Shown here: positions 50,101 to 59,862 of the stretch, in pieces | Position numbering within the stretch: the stretch's first letter is position 1 | Layout of the letters: each line of letters begins with the position of its first letter | Origin: Tanytarsus gracilentus | Lineage: Eukaryota > Arthropoda > Insecta > Diptera > Chironomidae | Reading direction: 5' to 3' | Assembly (NCBI GenBank): GCA_038502055.1 | Contig: JAXRKN010000037.1 | Location: 1,054,001-1,118,000, forward strand | Length of the DNA stretch: 64,000 nt | Program-made: the position numbers and the translations under genes | Notes under the pieces: model-generated | Database searches by the model: none | Seen by the model: only the letters and a program-made list of their open reading frames with translations | What the model was told of the DNA's origin: nothing

Positions 50101-53100
50101 AAGCCATAATTTCCCTTTTTGGCTCCTCTCTTGTTTTTATTTCATGCTTTTTTCGTGTACATGTCGCATCGAATCGAAGAGGGTTATTGTTGTGTCCTAT
50201 TTTCCTCTTTTATTTATTAGGTTGCTGATGCAATTTTCACGTACACACATTTTCTGCTTTTTCTCAATTTATCACCAGTTAAAAAACACATAAGAACAAT
50301 TATAGTAGGGCATAAAATGCGAAATGTTGTTTGTAAATTAAGGTACACTTTTACGAGATTGTAGAAATAGAATCACATAATATAATACACATATAGTTTT
50401 CAATATTCATCATCCTTTTATGTATGTAAAATACGCAGCAAAAAAATCTTTATATATGCGTCATAAAATATATATGTTAAGGACGAAATTTTGTTTTAAC
50501 GTGGCTTAATGGCAAACTTTTATCGCGATAACGTTAATTAAATACCCTATCTAACGACTAAATTAACAAAAATAAATTTTTGTTCCATAATAATTTAATT
50601 TCTTTTTTTCGTCGTATCCAAGTCGATGTCTAAAGAAAACTGTATGGATTGTGAAAATTTCAGTTTTATGGAGCAGCAAAATCACCAATACAAGCGCAAA
50701 GTCTCTCACGAGAGTGCGAGAGAAAATCAATGAGTTTAGAGTGAGACAAAACAATAACAAACGTGCTTTTATGTTAGTGAGAGTGAGATGCAGGATGGAT
50801 TATTTCTCATGAGAGTAAATCTGTGGATTAAAAGTTAGTTGTGCAGCACATGTCACATTAGTCATTAATAAATCCAGAAAAAAGCCCTCGCCATTCCCAA
50901 AGAATTTCCTTACTTGAGCCACGCGAAAGATTTCTTTCGGATGTGGTCGTTGACCAATTTTGATCGTCACTATTTGAGCGACTTTTGAATCCAGAAATAT
51001 ATTCATTAAATGCAGAAACCCTCCTTTGAACGAAAGAAGTACTTCTCGTCGCTAGAATACGAACTTGTTGCATTGAAATTTGAGCTCTCTCACGGAGCTC
51101 TCTTAATGTTGTCGGCGGTGGCGGCATGAATGATAATGTTGTTGTGCTTCGTGTTGTTATGAAATTTTCTTTCACTTTCTACTTTTTCTTTTCTCTCACT
51201 TCTTTTTAAAAGAAAATTCCTTCAGAAAACAACATAAAATAAGAATGATAAAAATGGTGAAAAAAATATAGAACACATGAGATGATAAACAGACAAAAGC
51301 ATGATAGCAAAAAAAAATATTTGACAAGTTTCTTCACAATTTTCCGCTTCACATTTTCAACTTGACATTTTGATGAAAGCAAGCAGCGTTGACGACTAAT
51401 AAGAGGAAAAATGTTTGCTACGTTTCTTCCACTCTTTTTTAATTGATTTATTTTCCCTCGTTTGCTCATTTAGCCGACATTTATTAGTTTAGTCGGCCAT
51501 ACACTCTCGACTATAACGATATGAGATTGTACATGAGTGGAAAATTGAGGTGATATCCTTGCAATAATTTTACGTGAAATTCTTGAAATTTTAAATAATG
51601 TAAGAATTTGTATGAAATTTAAAATTTAGAACATGAGTCACAAAATTCAGGCAAGGGATAAACATTTTTACGAATGACATTTAAAATCAGCAAAGAAGAA
51701 GAAAAATATAAATAACGACAATAACAATGTAAACGAATTGCGTAAATATTTTCTTTAAAAAAAAGTAGAAAACTGACCATGCATCTGTTCTCATATTCAA
51801 AGGCTAACGTTTTCTTTCTGATTAAATTTTTCACTAATTATTGGCAATCGTGCCAAAAGCTCGCAAAGAGAATTAAAAGAAAAATTTGCCATTTTCAATA
51901 TTAACATAATTTTTTGTGCACTTTAGTGAAAATGCTTTTGATGTTGATGATGTTGCTGCTCAATAGAAAAAATCAAAAAGCGCGCGCGGAAAAAAAAGAG
52001 ATCAAAAAACACTTTCGCAGATCTAAATTTATCGTCATGAATAATTCATTCAAAAATTTCTTTCAGAAGATATATTTTTTTGCAAAGGAATGTGCATACA
52101 TTTTGTTGTTGCATAGATTTCCGTACAAGAAGTTGCCATACAATATGTTGCATCAATTTTGTTGCATACAAATTTGAGATTAGAATAAATCAGATTAAGT
52201 TTTAATTGTTGCATTAATTGTTGAGATTGTTGCATCGATTTTAAAAATGCACTTTTCAAAGAAATTGTTGCAATTTACTTTTCCTGTTGTGAAAATGTTG
52301 ATAAAGTTTGTGAAATGGCTAAAAATAATAAATATTTTTTTGTGAAATGTTGAATATAATGTTGAGATGTGCATCGTTTTAAATGCCTTTTAAAGAATTG
52401 TTAATTTTTTTTTATACTGTTGTGAAATTATTAATTGTTTGATTGTTAAAAATGTGTAAATTTGTATAAAATAATTAAATATTTTGTGAATTTGATTAAT
52501 TGTTGAGATTGTTGCTTTGCAAATGTGATGTTCTAAATTGTGAAATTGGATAAAATAATTTATATGAAGTGATATATTGGGGAATGTTGCAAATTTGTGA
52601 TTGTGACAAATAATTTAAATTTTTAGTGTTGTGAAATTGTTGATAAAAATGTTGTGGAATTGTTATATAAAAATGTTGGAATGTTGTATAAGTTGTTGGA
52701 AATGGTAAAAATATTTAATTTTTTTTTGGAAGTATAAAATGTGAATGTGAAAAAGTTTGATGTGATAATGTTGGGATTGTTGTAAAATATTAAATTTTTT
52801 GGATATTTATATAAAACGGTGATTGAATGATTATGTTTATTTGGTATTATTTATTAAATTATTTAGTAAAGAGAATGATAAAAGGGGTCGTGGAAAATGA
52901 TTTAATTATCTGTTAGGTTTTTTGTTTTTAGTTTAGTTTTTTTTATTGGCTGCGTCTAAATTTTGTGTTATGAAGTTTTTTTTAATTTTAGATCTTTTTT
53001 TTTTTTTGAGGTGATTTTAATTTGTTATAATTTGTCTTCTTACTGGTTATTGTGCTAATGTATGAAATTGTAATAAGTTGGGTGGGTTTTACTGAAGAGA

Positions 53101-56100
53101 CGCGGGTGTGTTTGGGGGACGTCGCTAGATGCGATGAATAGGAGTACTTACCGGCGTGATTGCCATTCGTGGTCTTGTGGAGTAAGCAGGGGCGGTGCCA
53201 ACGGAAAAAGAGGCTGCTTTTATAGTTGCTGTCCCAAAATATAATAATAAATAATAAATTTAGAGAGAGAGTGAAGTTAGTAGATGTTGATTGTTTTAGG
53301 ATTGGATGTTTGATGACCCCGCTCCTGACTGTGAAGGTTGAAATAGAATAACATTGATAAAGATAAAAAATTGACATAATTACTTTTATTGTTGAATAAA
53401 TAAAATTGTAAAATCATTTATCTTGTGCGTTTTTGCTTTTGTCTCTTGTGTTGTGGTTGTCGCTTTTAAATTTTTTTGTTTGTTTTGTTTGTTTGCTTTG
53501 GTAAGGTTTGTCGGTTTTTAATGCCGTGAACCCTTATTTTTTTCAACTGTATGTGTTGTTGGGTTTTTTGGCCTATAGCTTTGCTGTTCGTTTATTTTTT
53601 TTGTCAGTGTGTTGGCTGCTTGTTTTTTTTCTCGAAGAGTTTTCTGTTGTCTTTCTCGCGTTGGTGGTGGCTTGGGGGAAAAGTTATCTATTTAGGATTA
53701 GTTCTTGTTCTTTTAACTTCCTCTTTCGGTTGGAAAAGAAAACGGTTCAATTTACTTCTCTTCTTCTTCTATTTTATAAAATTCGGAAAAAATAAAAGCG
53801 AGAATTAAATTAACTTCGTTTGGGAAATAAGATTTTTGTGCTTTATGGTGCTGTAAGTAAGGAGATAAAAAAAATTATAAAAATTTTCTTTAAAAAAAAT
53901 ATCTTTTCCTTTTTTATTTGTTCGTGATTTTTGTTTTGTAAAATATATGTAAATAAAAAATTAAAAAAAATGTACCGTGTCATGCAGACTTTCCTTTATA
54001 CTGCTATAATGCACTTAAATTCTCAAGTCTTTCTCAATTTGTATAATTCTCTCATCTAGATGTTTTGCACTTTCTCTGTCTGATTACGGTTTAATTTTAA
54101 GAATGAAAAAAGGGACTTTTGCCCCCAAACGAGGTTGGTAAAAATAGTTCAGGGAAATTAGATTTCTTGGCACATTTCCACTTTGTGGAATTCGAACATT
54201 TTTATGGCAACAATTTAACATTTTATGGCACATTTTGCACATTTTGTATGACACATTTTCAATCACTTTGTATGTCAAAATTTTAAATTTTGTTGGCAAC
54301 AATTCAACAGAAAATTTTAAATTTTTAGGCAAAATTCCAACAATTTTATGACAACATTTTCGCAAAAAAAATTTAAAAATATTCGTATGGCAAAATTCCA
54401 ACATTTAGGAAACGCAAATTTTATCACATTAAACAGAAAATTTAAACTTATTTTAGGCACATCAATAATTCAAATTCAAAAGGTGGTTTAATTTGCTTAA
54501 TATTATGTGGATGATGTGACTGAATTGATGTTGAATTTTTTAGGTGGATTGTTGGAAGGTCTTAAAATCGTTGGAACAATCTACAATTTTATGGCAACAA
54601 TTCCAACACTTTTCCGTGTTTATTTTAATCTCGAAATTTGTATGGCAACAAAATTGTATGGCAACAATGATTTGTATGGCAACGTTCTTGTGACAACAAT
54701 CCTGTTGCTAAAAAAATTAAAGTTTCAGAAGGAAAAATAAATAAATTTCACACATTTTCAGAGTGGAGGATTTTGAATGAATTTTCAGTGTTTGTTTGAA
54801 TTTAAAGTGTATGCAAATGTATGGAAAATTTTCGAGAAGATTCACACGATTTGAGGTACTCAATAAATTTGCTGCAGAGAATTTTTGCAAAGAAATGTGC
54901 GGAAAATTTTTTCAAGACGCTGCGGCGACGTTCATTTATGTATGACTAATAATTTTCTTGAACTTTAATTGTTTAAAATTTTCAATAAATTTTAACTTTT
55001 TTGCTCTATGAATCACACACACACCGACAGCTCCAACCACTGGGTTTGTTTTGACACTTAATATTGATTATATTTTTGTTATCTTAATTGATTAGCACTT
55101 TTTCGCTTCGGAGATTTAGGAATCATAAAAACGCACCATGAGCACTGAAGCACTGAGGAGTGATAATTTATATCTTCTTCTTATTTTTTTGTATAGAATT
55201 GAAACACTTCATGAAGATGGAAATTCATTCAAATGCGACGCAAACTTATTATTATATCACTCGGATATTTGAGTACAAAAGGTAAACAATGTCAAACATT
55301 GCACGACAATAGAATGTACGAAATTTTAGATTAAAATCACAGTTCTATCTTACTACACTCGTACGCGGCGAGAGACTAAAATGAGCGTGAATATCTATCC
55401 AGAGAGGCAATGTGTGTGCCATATTCATTTTTTTCTGACACCAATTGTAAACATGTAGTGGGTGCTTCACTTTACTATCTTTACTCTCGCAAAAGTCTCA
55501 TCTGTTCCCATGCGGTTGAGCGTGCTAATAATGACTCAATTTTGAATGAACATCAGTTAAAATATTTTTTTTATCAAAAAATCAAATTTTCATTAAAATG
55601 AGTTATAAAATTTAATTTCTTTATGATGAAGATTTGAGATAAATTTTAAAAATAAATTAATTTAAAAAAATCCAAAAAAAATATAAAAAAATTAATTTAA
55701 TTTAAAGTTAAACTTTGGTAGTAAAATTTAGGATTTTTTGGAAAAATTAAAACAATGTCTAGAAAATAGATTTGATTCACAATGTGACTCATTTGTAAGT
55801 TTGTTGTTTTAAAATTTTTATCAGATAAGAATTACAACAACAAAAATACATATAGAAAAATTATATAAATTTCTATTTTTTTATCTATTTTCTATTCTGT
55901 ATAAGTCAGTCGCTAGTGAATTGCAATATTTTTCAATGACTTCACTGAACAAAGCTTTAATTTTTAATAATATAAAAAATTAAAGTTTCCTTAGAATTTT
56001 TTGTTAAAAGCGCTTGCAATTTAAAACACAAAAACTCTACCATAAATTTTAGAAGAAATAATTAGTTAGAAAGAAAACTTTAAAAGTTTGGAAAAGCTTG

Positions 56101-56559
56101 TCTCTTGAATTTTTTAGTTATTTCCTCTCACACCTTACTTTAACGTGTGTTAAAACATTTTACCAAACAAATTAAACTCGTAAGACAAATTTGCAAAATT
56201 GCATAATTTGGAGCAGGAAGGAAAATTTTATTACCTTCATATTCTTTCATTTTCCTCCTCAAAAAGGAGGCCTTCAGTTGAACGGGACGTTGTTCGTTAT
56301 TCTCTTGTAAATTTATTGATTCAACATTGCTTCTCCCTGCATTCGACACTTTTTTACTACGACTTTGTCTCTTCCACGATTGCCTTCGACTTCGATTTTC
56401 CCCATTTTGACCCTCATCATTCAAAGAAGATCGATTCGCATCTCGATTTGATAAATCAGGAGAGCGTTGATGCTGTGAAGCATTATCTCGAGTGTCTACA
56501 TCGTTGCTAATTGTATTTATCGTAACTTTTGTTATTGTTATCTTTTTTGAATCTGGCAT
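38115..56559 (-). CDS. ATP8A: P4-ATPase phospholipid flippase, ATP8A class (longest isoform)
   Basis: Flips aminophospholipids to the cytosolic leaflet; family members work with a CDC50 partner. Fifteen exons in transcript order: 56235-56559, 48342-48462, 48087-48270, 47178-47749, 46734-47119, 45538-46682, 45415-45483, 45148-45358, 44908-45091, 44719-44851, 44541-44659, 44340-44474, 44018-44092, 39858-39973 and 38115-38212, all in phase, about 1290 aa. Landmarks are [20 protein letters not shown], the actuator loop NLDGETNLK, the class motif PISL, the phosphorylation site SDKTGTLT (near residue 495), TGDKQETAINIGYS, the hinge motif GDGANDVAMIQ, and TM blocks such as GQILFERWTIGLYN. The tail holds LTETARLL and HGFAFSQ, matching the autoinhibitory C-terminal GYAFS motif of ATP8A1/2. 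The last intron contains a minisatellite repeat element and the one before it a retroelement relic. Symbol by similarity. Confidence 0.93.
38745..38934. repeat. 25-bp tandem repeat, degenerate at its left edge
   Basis: Four to five near-identical copies of a 25-base unit containing GAGAAGTCTCGG and AGCCATTTTG run into the 19-bp array. Left of about 38.82 kb the copies are diverged. Open frames here are artefacts of the stop-free repeat. Confidence 0.85.
38935..39428. repeat. 19-bp minisatellite, 26 copies
   Basis: Exactly 494 bases, equal to 26 units of AGGAACCAACATCCAGCKG. Most units differ at a single site (CTG or CGG ending), with rare variants near units 10 and 12. Because 19 is not a multiple of 3, all frames cycle every 57 bases, giving long spurious open frames on both strands. 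It is intronic in the flippase gene. Confidence 0.95.
39667..39716. repeat. GGAC tetranucleotide microsatellite
   Basis: About 12 uninterrupted GGAC units near the right end of element copy 1. Copy 2 has only a short diverged GGAC/AGAC run at the matching place. Confidence 0.95.
39974..40960. other. flippase intron, distal part
   Basis: AT-rich intron sequence between the exon ending at 39973 and the retroelement relic. The short minus-strand frame at 40265-40564 has no recognisable homology. Confidence 0.5.
40961..41452 (-). pseudogene. BEL/Pao retrotransposon pol relic (integrase zinc-finger region)
   Basis: A minus-strand open frame of about 163 codons resembles the end of BEL/Pao Pol. 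It has LSTFIDEDRVLRVGGRLQFA, LPYDQKHPVI, then an HHCC integrase zinc-binding module: His residues in the MHIDNLHAAN segment and the CPSC pair after RREIYKVINN, followed by IMADLPYERV. The expected integrase catalytic core is missing. The frame jumps to a short segment (NLNYEQFQIL) that resembles the region just past the core. The relic therefore has an internal deletion of several hundred bases and cannot be active. It lies in a flippase intron in the same orientation as the host gene. No LTR pair could be confirmed, although 41490-41640 might be diverged element sequence. Confidence 0.75.
41640..42756. other. flippase intron, AT-rich
   Basis: Very AT-rich intron sequence with no gene or clear repeat recognised. 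Confidence 0.5.
42757..43047 (-). other. unidentified open frame in a flippase intron
   Basis: A minus-strand frame with an ATG at 43002 encodes 81 residues and stays open without ATG for about 15 more codons upstream. The composition looks coding: KYTILRNTIGKIKQMLHWNQ, then a basic RPPRRKRAKL segment resembling a nuclear localisation signal, then an acidic CEVESDEMDEKR stretch. No family is recognised. It could be a decayed transposon or gene fragment, or chance. A duplicated 16-base string occurs just upstream at about 43083-43121. Confidence 0.25.
43122..44017. other. flippase intron, proximal part
   Basis: AT-rich intron with a short CA run near 43290. No gene seen. It ends at the GTAAGT donor (minus strand) of exon 44018-44092. 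Confidence 0.5.
48463..50913. other. flippase intron between the shared core and the 50.9-kb first exon
   Basis: About 2.4 kb of AT-rich sequence, with a poly-T run near 48943-48957. No coding exon recognised. Confidence 0.5.
50914..51127 (-). CDS. alternative first coding exon of the flippase gene (N-terminus B)
   Basis: Minus-strand exon with ATG at 51125-51127, encoding 71 codons (MPPPPTTLRELRERAQISMQ onward, with VRILATRSTSFVQRRVSAFN) and ending one base into a codon at a GTAAGG donor. That phase matches the first shared exon at 48462, giving Asn at the junction and a protein of about 1253 aa. The N-terminal tail is Arg/Ser-rich and would lie on the cytosolic side. The open frame extends further upstream without an ATG. 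Inferred from frame, phase and donor quality. Confidence 0.6.
51128..52079. other. flippase intron / upstream region of first exon B
   Basis: Likely includes the promoter and 5' leader for first exon B. No coding exon recognised and no clear TATA box. Confidence 0.4.
52080..52790. repeat. degenerate TTGTTGC-rich tract
   Basis: Many loosely spaced copies of TTGTTG(C) with ATTGTTGAGATTGTTGCAT-like phrases and one TTGCCATACAATATG string, in AT-rich sequence. The motif is the reverse complement of the GGCAACAA-type motif repeated at 54.19-54.69 kb. There is no fixed period, so this may be a decayed repeat. Confidence 0.45.
53152..53224 (-). promoter_or_regulatory. possible TATA promoter with short first exon ending at a donor
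   Basis: On the minus strand a TATAAAA (53218-53224) precedes a GC-richer segment ending at a perfect GTAAGT donor just below 53152. An ATG at 53164-53166 opens five codons (MAITP) before the donor, but that frame does not match the phase of the flippase core exon. It could be a non-coding first exon of the flippase or belong to something else. Confidence 0.3.
54190..54690. repeat. degenerate TATGGCAACAA repeat tract
   Basis: At least six TTGTATGGCAACAA or TTTATGGCAACAA strings, plus variants (TATGGCACA, TATGACAACA), are spread over 500 bases. The motif is the reverse complement of that in the tract at 52080-52790. Confidence 0.5.
54691..56234. other. flippase intron
   Basis: AT-rich sequence with no gene recognised; it precedes the GTAATA donor (minus strand) of first exon A. 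Confidence 0.5.
56235..56559 (-). CDS. alternative first coding exon of the flippase gene (N-terminus A)
   Basis: ATG at 56557-56559, 108 codons starting MPDSKKITITKVTINTISND and ending MKEYE plus one base at a GTAATA donor. Joined to exon 48342-48462 it gives an Asp and continues EDDATTSAVN. The segment is hydrophilic and rich in Arg, Ser, Asn and Asp (for example RSRRQSWKRQSRSKK), so likely a disordered cytosolic extension absent from typical ATP8A N-termini. It is the longest of three alternative N-termini. Confidence 0.65.
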
Positions 56560-57618
56560 TGTATCACTAAGTACAGTGAGTGTGTAGGTGCACTCGAAAG
56601 CTTAACAAATTATTCTTCACAACTTCCCGTTAAAATGAAATATCAGTGTACTTAGTTGGAGATTGTGAAAGCCCTTCATTATTTTTTTACACACAATAAA
56701 TTTTTATTTTCCTGACATTTGACGAGAAACTTTTCAATTTTATGTATTTTTTATATTATTCTGTTTTCCACACAGCTTGCTGCTGTTTCACAAGGAAAAC
56801 ATTTTCCTTTTCATTTTCAATTTGCGCTCACTCAAAAAAACTTAATGAAGGTGTTTTTGACTGTTTATTTCATTTACATTCGAGTTGTAGATTGAAATTT
56901 TATTCTATAAAAAAAGGGAGCAAAAGTTTCTCGAATACTGAATTTTTTGAGTTTTCACTAGCTCATTAATTTGCAGTGAAAATTACACACGAAATAATTT
57001 TCCAATCCGACACACAAACTGACTTTTTTTCATTTCGATCTTAACCGCTCAACGATCTAATGAAAACTAAAAGTGAGTCTCTCGGTCGGTTGGAGAGTGC
57101 ACAAACCACGTTTCAAATTGTGGTGTTGGAAAATTGCGATTGCTTGTCCAACAGTGCTCGGAGTTTTTATCACTCATTTTGTACGGTAGTGTGGAGCAGT
57201 GTGACGTAATGAAGCTTTATGATAGCGGGCTAGAACGATGATAAGCGCTTTCGGTTTATTGTCGCACCTTGATTTTATGAACGATAGAAAAAACGTGTTG
57301 TTTAAAGGAAGAAGTTGTGTTTGAGTTAGGAAAGGTTTGACAACTTTGACGCATTTTCTTACGAAAATTTAATGATATTTTTGTAAAAAATTATTCTGTC
57401 ATAAAAAAATTTGCATCTAGCTTAAAAATTTATTTCAATGCTTTTCATTTGTTTCTTAAAATTCAGATATGATTAAATGGATTTCATAAAAAATTCAAAT
57501 CAATCTTCAATTTTTACCTAAGTTTAAATTAAAAATTGATAAAATTTTCTAAATAAAATTGTGAGTCCAAAAATCTCATTAAGATGCCAGGAAGAAAAAT
57601 CGAAAATATTTTTATTAC
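56560..57618. other. upstream region of first exon A
   Basis: Probable promoter/leader region of first exon A and intron for first exon C. No further gene recognised. Confidence 0.4.
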
Positions 57619-57649
57619 CTGACTTTTTGACACCATCGAAAAACCGCAT
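57619..57649 (-). CDS. alternative first coding exon of the flippase gene (N-terminus C)
   Basis: A very short minus-strand exon: ATG at 57647-57649, ten codons (MRFFDGVKKS) and one base before a GTAATA donor. The phase fits the shared core exon at 48462, giving SDEDDATT and a protein of about 1192 aa, close to the usual ATP8A length. The frame stays open upstream but without ATG. Only 31 bases, so evidence is limited to phase, donor and position. Confidence 0.45.
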
Positions 57650-58150
57650 GAAAAAGAAACTCTGCTGTGCCGATTTGTTTATAAACTTGCCGTGAGACAA
57701 AGCAAGCACACCGTTCGAATGAAATTAATTTGTTTCAGCGCGTTAATTTTCTTCTATGATTCTCAATCAGGAGGAAAAGAGAAAAATTTTAAACATTTTT
57801 CCCACGCGATGATTGAACGAGATGAAAGAAGGCAATCGTCGGTGAATAAATGATCAAAAGTAATTAGATGGCCCATATCACAAACATATCAAGTTGAGTA
57901 TGTGCACACAGATTTTTTTAATTAACAAATTGTATCTCGTTTAGAAAATTCTTCTCTCTTGTTTTATCGAATCGAGTGACAAGTTGATATCACATGAAAA
58001 ATTTATGGCAAATGCCCATTAAAAAGAATGTTAGCGAGAATCTTTTTTATGACGTTGGAAATTCTGCTAAGTATGACGAATTATTTGGAATGTCCGTTCG
58101 GTTATTTGAATGCTTAATTTTTAAAATTTATCGAAATTTAATTTACAATT
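57650..58150. other. intergenic upstream of the flippase gene
   Basis: AT-rich, no gene recognised; may contain the promoter for first exon C. Confidence 0.4.
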
Positions 58151-58156
58151 TTTGAA

Positions 58157-58282
58157 TACGGGTGGCGTTCCCGGGGTTGGTTGGGTTTTCCTTCTTAAGA
58201 GAAGTCTTAAGAGTTCTGCATGGTTTGCGTCTCCTTGGTAACTCCAACGCGCTACCTCTCAGTCATCAATCAATCAATCAAA
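58157..58282. repeat. possible short interspersed repeat with CAAT tail
   Basis: A GC-richer island of about 125 bases in AT-rich surroundings. It starts GGTGGCGTTCCCGGGGTTGG, contains an inverted repeat around CTTAAGAGAAGTCTTAAG and ends with (ATCA)n/(CAAT)n units. On the minus strand GGTAGCGCGTTGG weakly resembles a tRNA A box, but the expected B box is poor. SINE-like origin is a guess. Confidence 0.3.
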
Positions 58283-59862
58283 ATTATGAAAATAAAAAAT
58301 TTCAGATTAGGTAATAATTAAATTAACGACATCAATCAGTAAAATTTTCATAATTCATTAACTCAACGAACCCTAATAAATTTTTCCTTAATCTCTTTTG
58401 CTGTTTTACTCACTTCTAAACAAAATGACATAATTTGATATCATCATAGCATGACAGCACTGTCAAGAAGAAAAACAAAAAAGCTTTTAATCCGAGCTAA
58501 TGTGAAGGATAAACATACACACAAATTTTACAGCGCAGACTGTCATGCTTGTTTTTCAGAGGTGCGCCTACGTATAGAAAATGCGTAAAACAAAGGAATG
58601 GTCTTTGCCAGCATGGCAGGAAAACGTTAATTGATTAAGTCAACCATGAAAAAAGTTCATAATTGCTAGTCGAAATCAGGACGCCGCGATAACGGAAGAA
58701 AAAGGTGAAAAGGGCGCGACTGACAAGGTCGTTGATAACATATGGTTGCCATTTGAATTTGAAGCGGGGAGAATTTCTTTGACCTCTGGCTACAAAAAAC
58801 GCTCAGTATGCATCAGTATCAAATGAAAGTCATAAAGGAGCAGCTTCATCAATCAACTATAATTAATTTGTTAAACACTTTTCCGATGACTTTTCACGAC
58901 ATTTTTGCACAATATGTCATACATTTCCGATTCATCGCGATATTTTTAGTAATTTTTCCGCAAAATGAGGAAAAATTGACATTGAGAGTGTAAACAAAAT
59001 CAATTTACATATATGTGAGTATGTGCGCAACAAGTTTTAATGGCAAAATTTTCTTTTAAAATAAAAATTTTCTCTTCTCTTTGCAACACTTTCGCCACAC
59101 ACATATTTCTCATAAAAAAGTGCACTTTGACTTTTCATCATTTTCACCCATTTGCGAATACTTACTCAATAGATTTTCAGCATCTGAGTCATGTTGTAAA
59201 CAGTTGCGATGTGGCATGATATTCTAGGGGATCTTGAGCGAGAAACTAAACTATTCACTCGACATGAAAAACCTCCGATATGGTATAAATCAAAATAATT
59301 TTACTTTCTAAGAATCATAATAACAAAATCTTCCGATGTACTAAAAAGTTTAGTTGTTGGTTGGATATATGTGCGCTTATGTATAAAGAAAATTTGAAAA
59401 ATTCAAATACGTTGCAAAAGTTTTTTTCAAAAATATTTGAGGTGTGTAAAAATTCTGAATTTATAGATGCTTTAAGATTTAAACCTTTTTTGTAGAATAA
59501 ATTTTTAAGCTTAATAAAGTTTAAATTTTTTACTTGTCATGGATTAACTACAAGATAAATTGATAAAACTTTAAATTTATCGCGAAACGACAAATCGAAA
59601 TACTTTTTTCAAGGGAAGATAATTTATTTTAAAATTTATTTAGACAGTAAAAGAAAAATGTTAAATAAATAATTTTATTTAATTTTTAAATTTATTATTG
59701 TTTTAAAAAAAATCAACCCTTGACAATTTCTCTATCTGATCTTATCTTACTTTCATTAATGACGTAAAAATTAAATTTTCATGATAAAAATCAGTTCTTT
59801 CCTTCAACAAATTTCAGAATAGAAAAAAACACCCGTTGAGTCAAGTCGCACGCTGAAAATCT
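58283..59862. other. intergenic upstream of the FRRS1-like gene
   Basis: No gene recognised in about 1.6 kb of AT-rich DNA; the promoter of the FRRS1-like gene should be at its right end, but no clear TATA box or initiator could be fixed. Confidence 0.45.

Noticed and set aside
58157..58282. tRNA gene
   Set aside because: Only a weak A-box-like string is present; no proper B box, acceptor stem or anticodon arm can be built.
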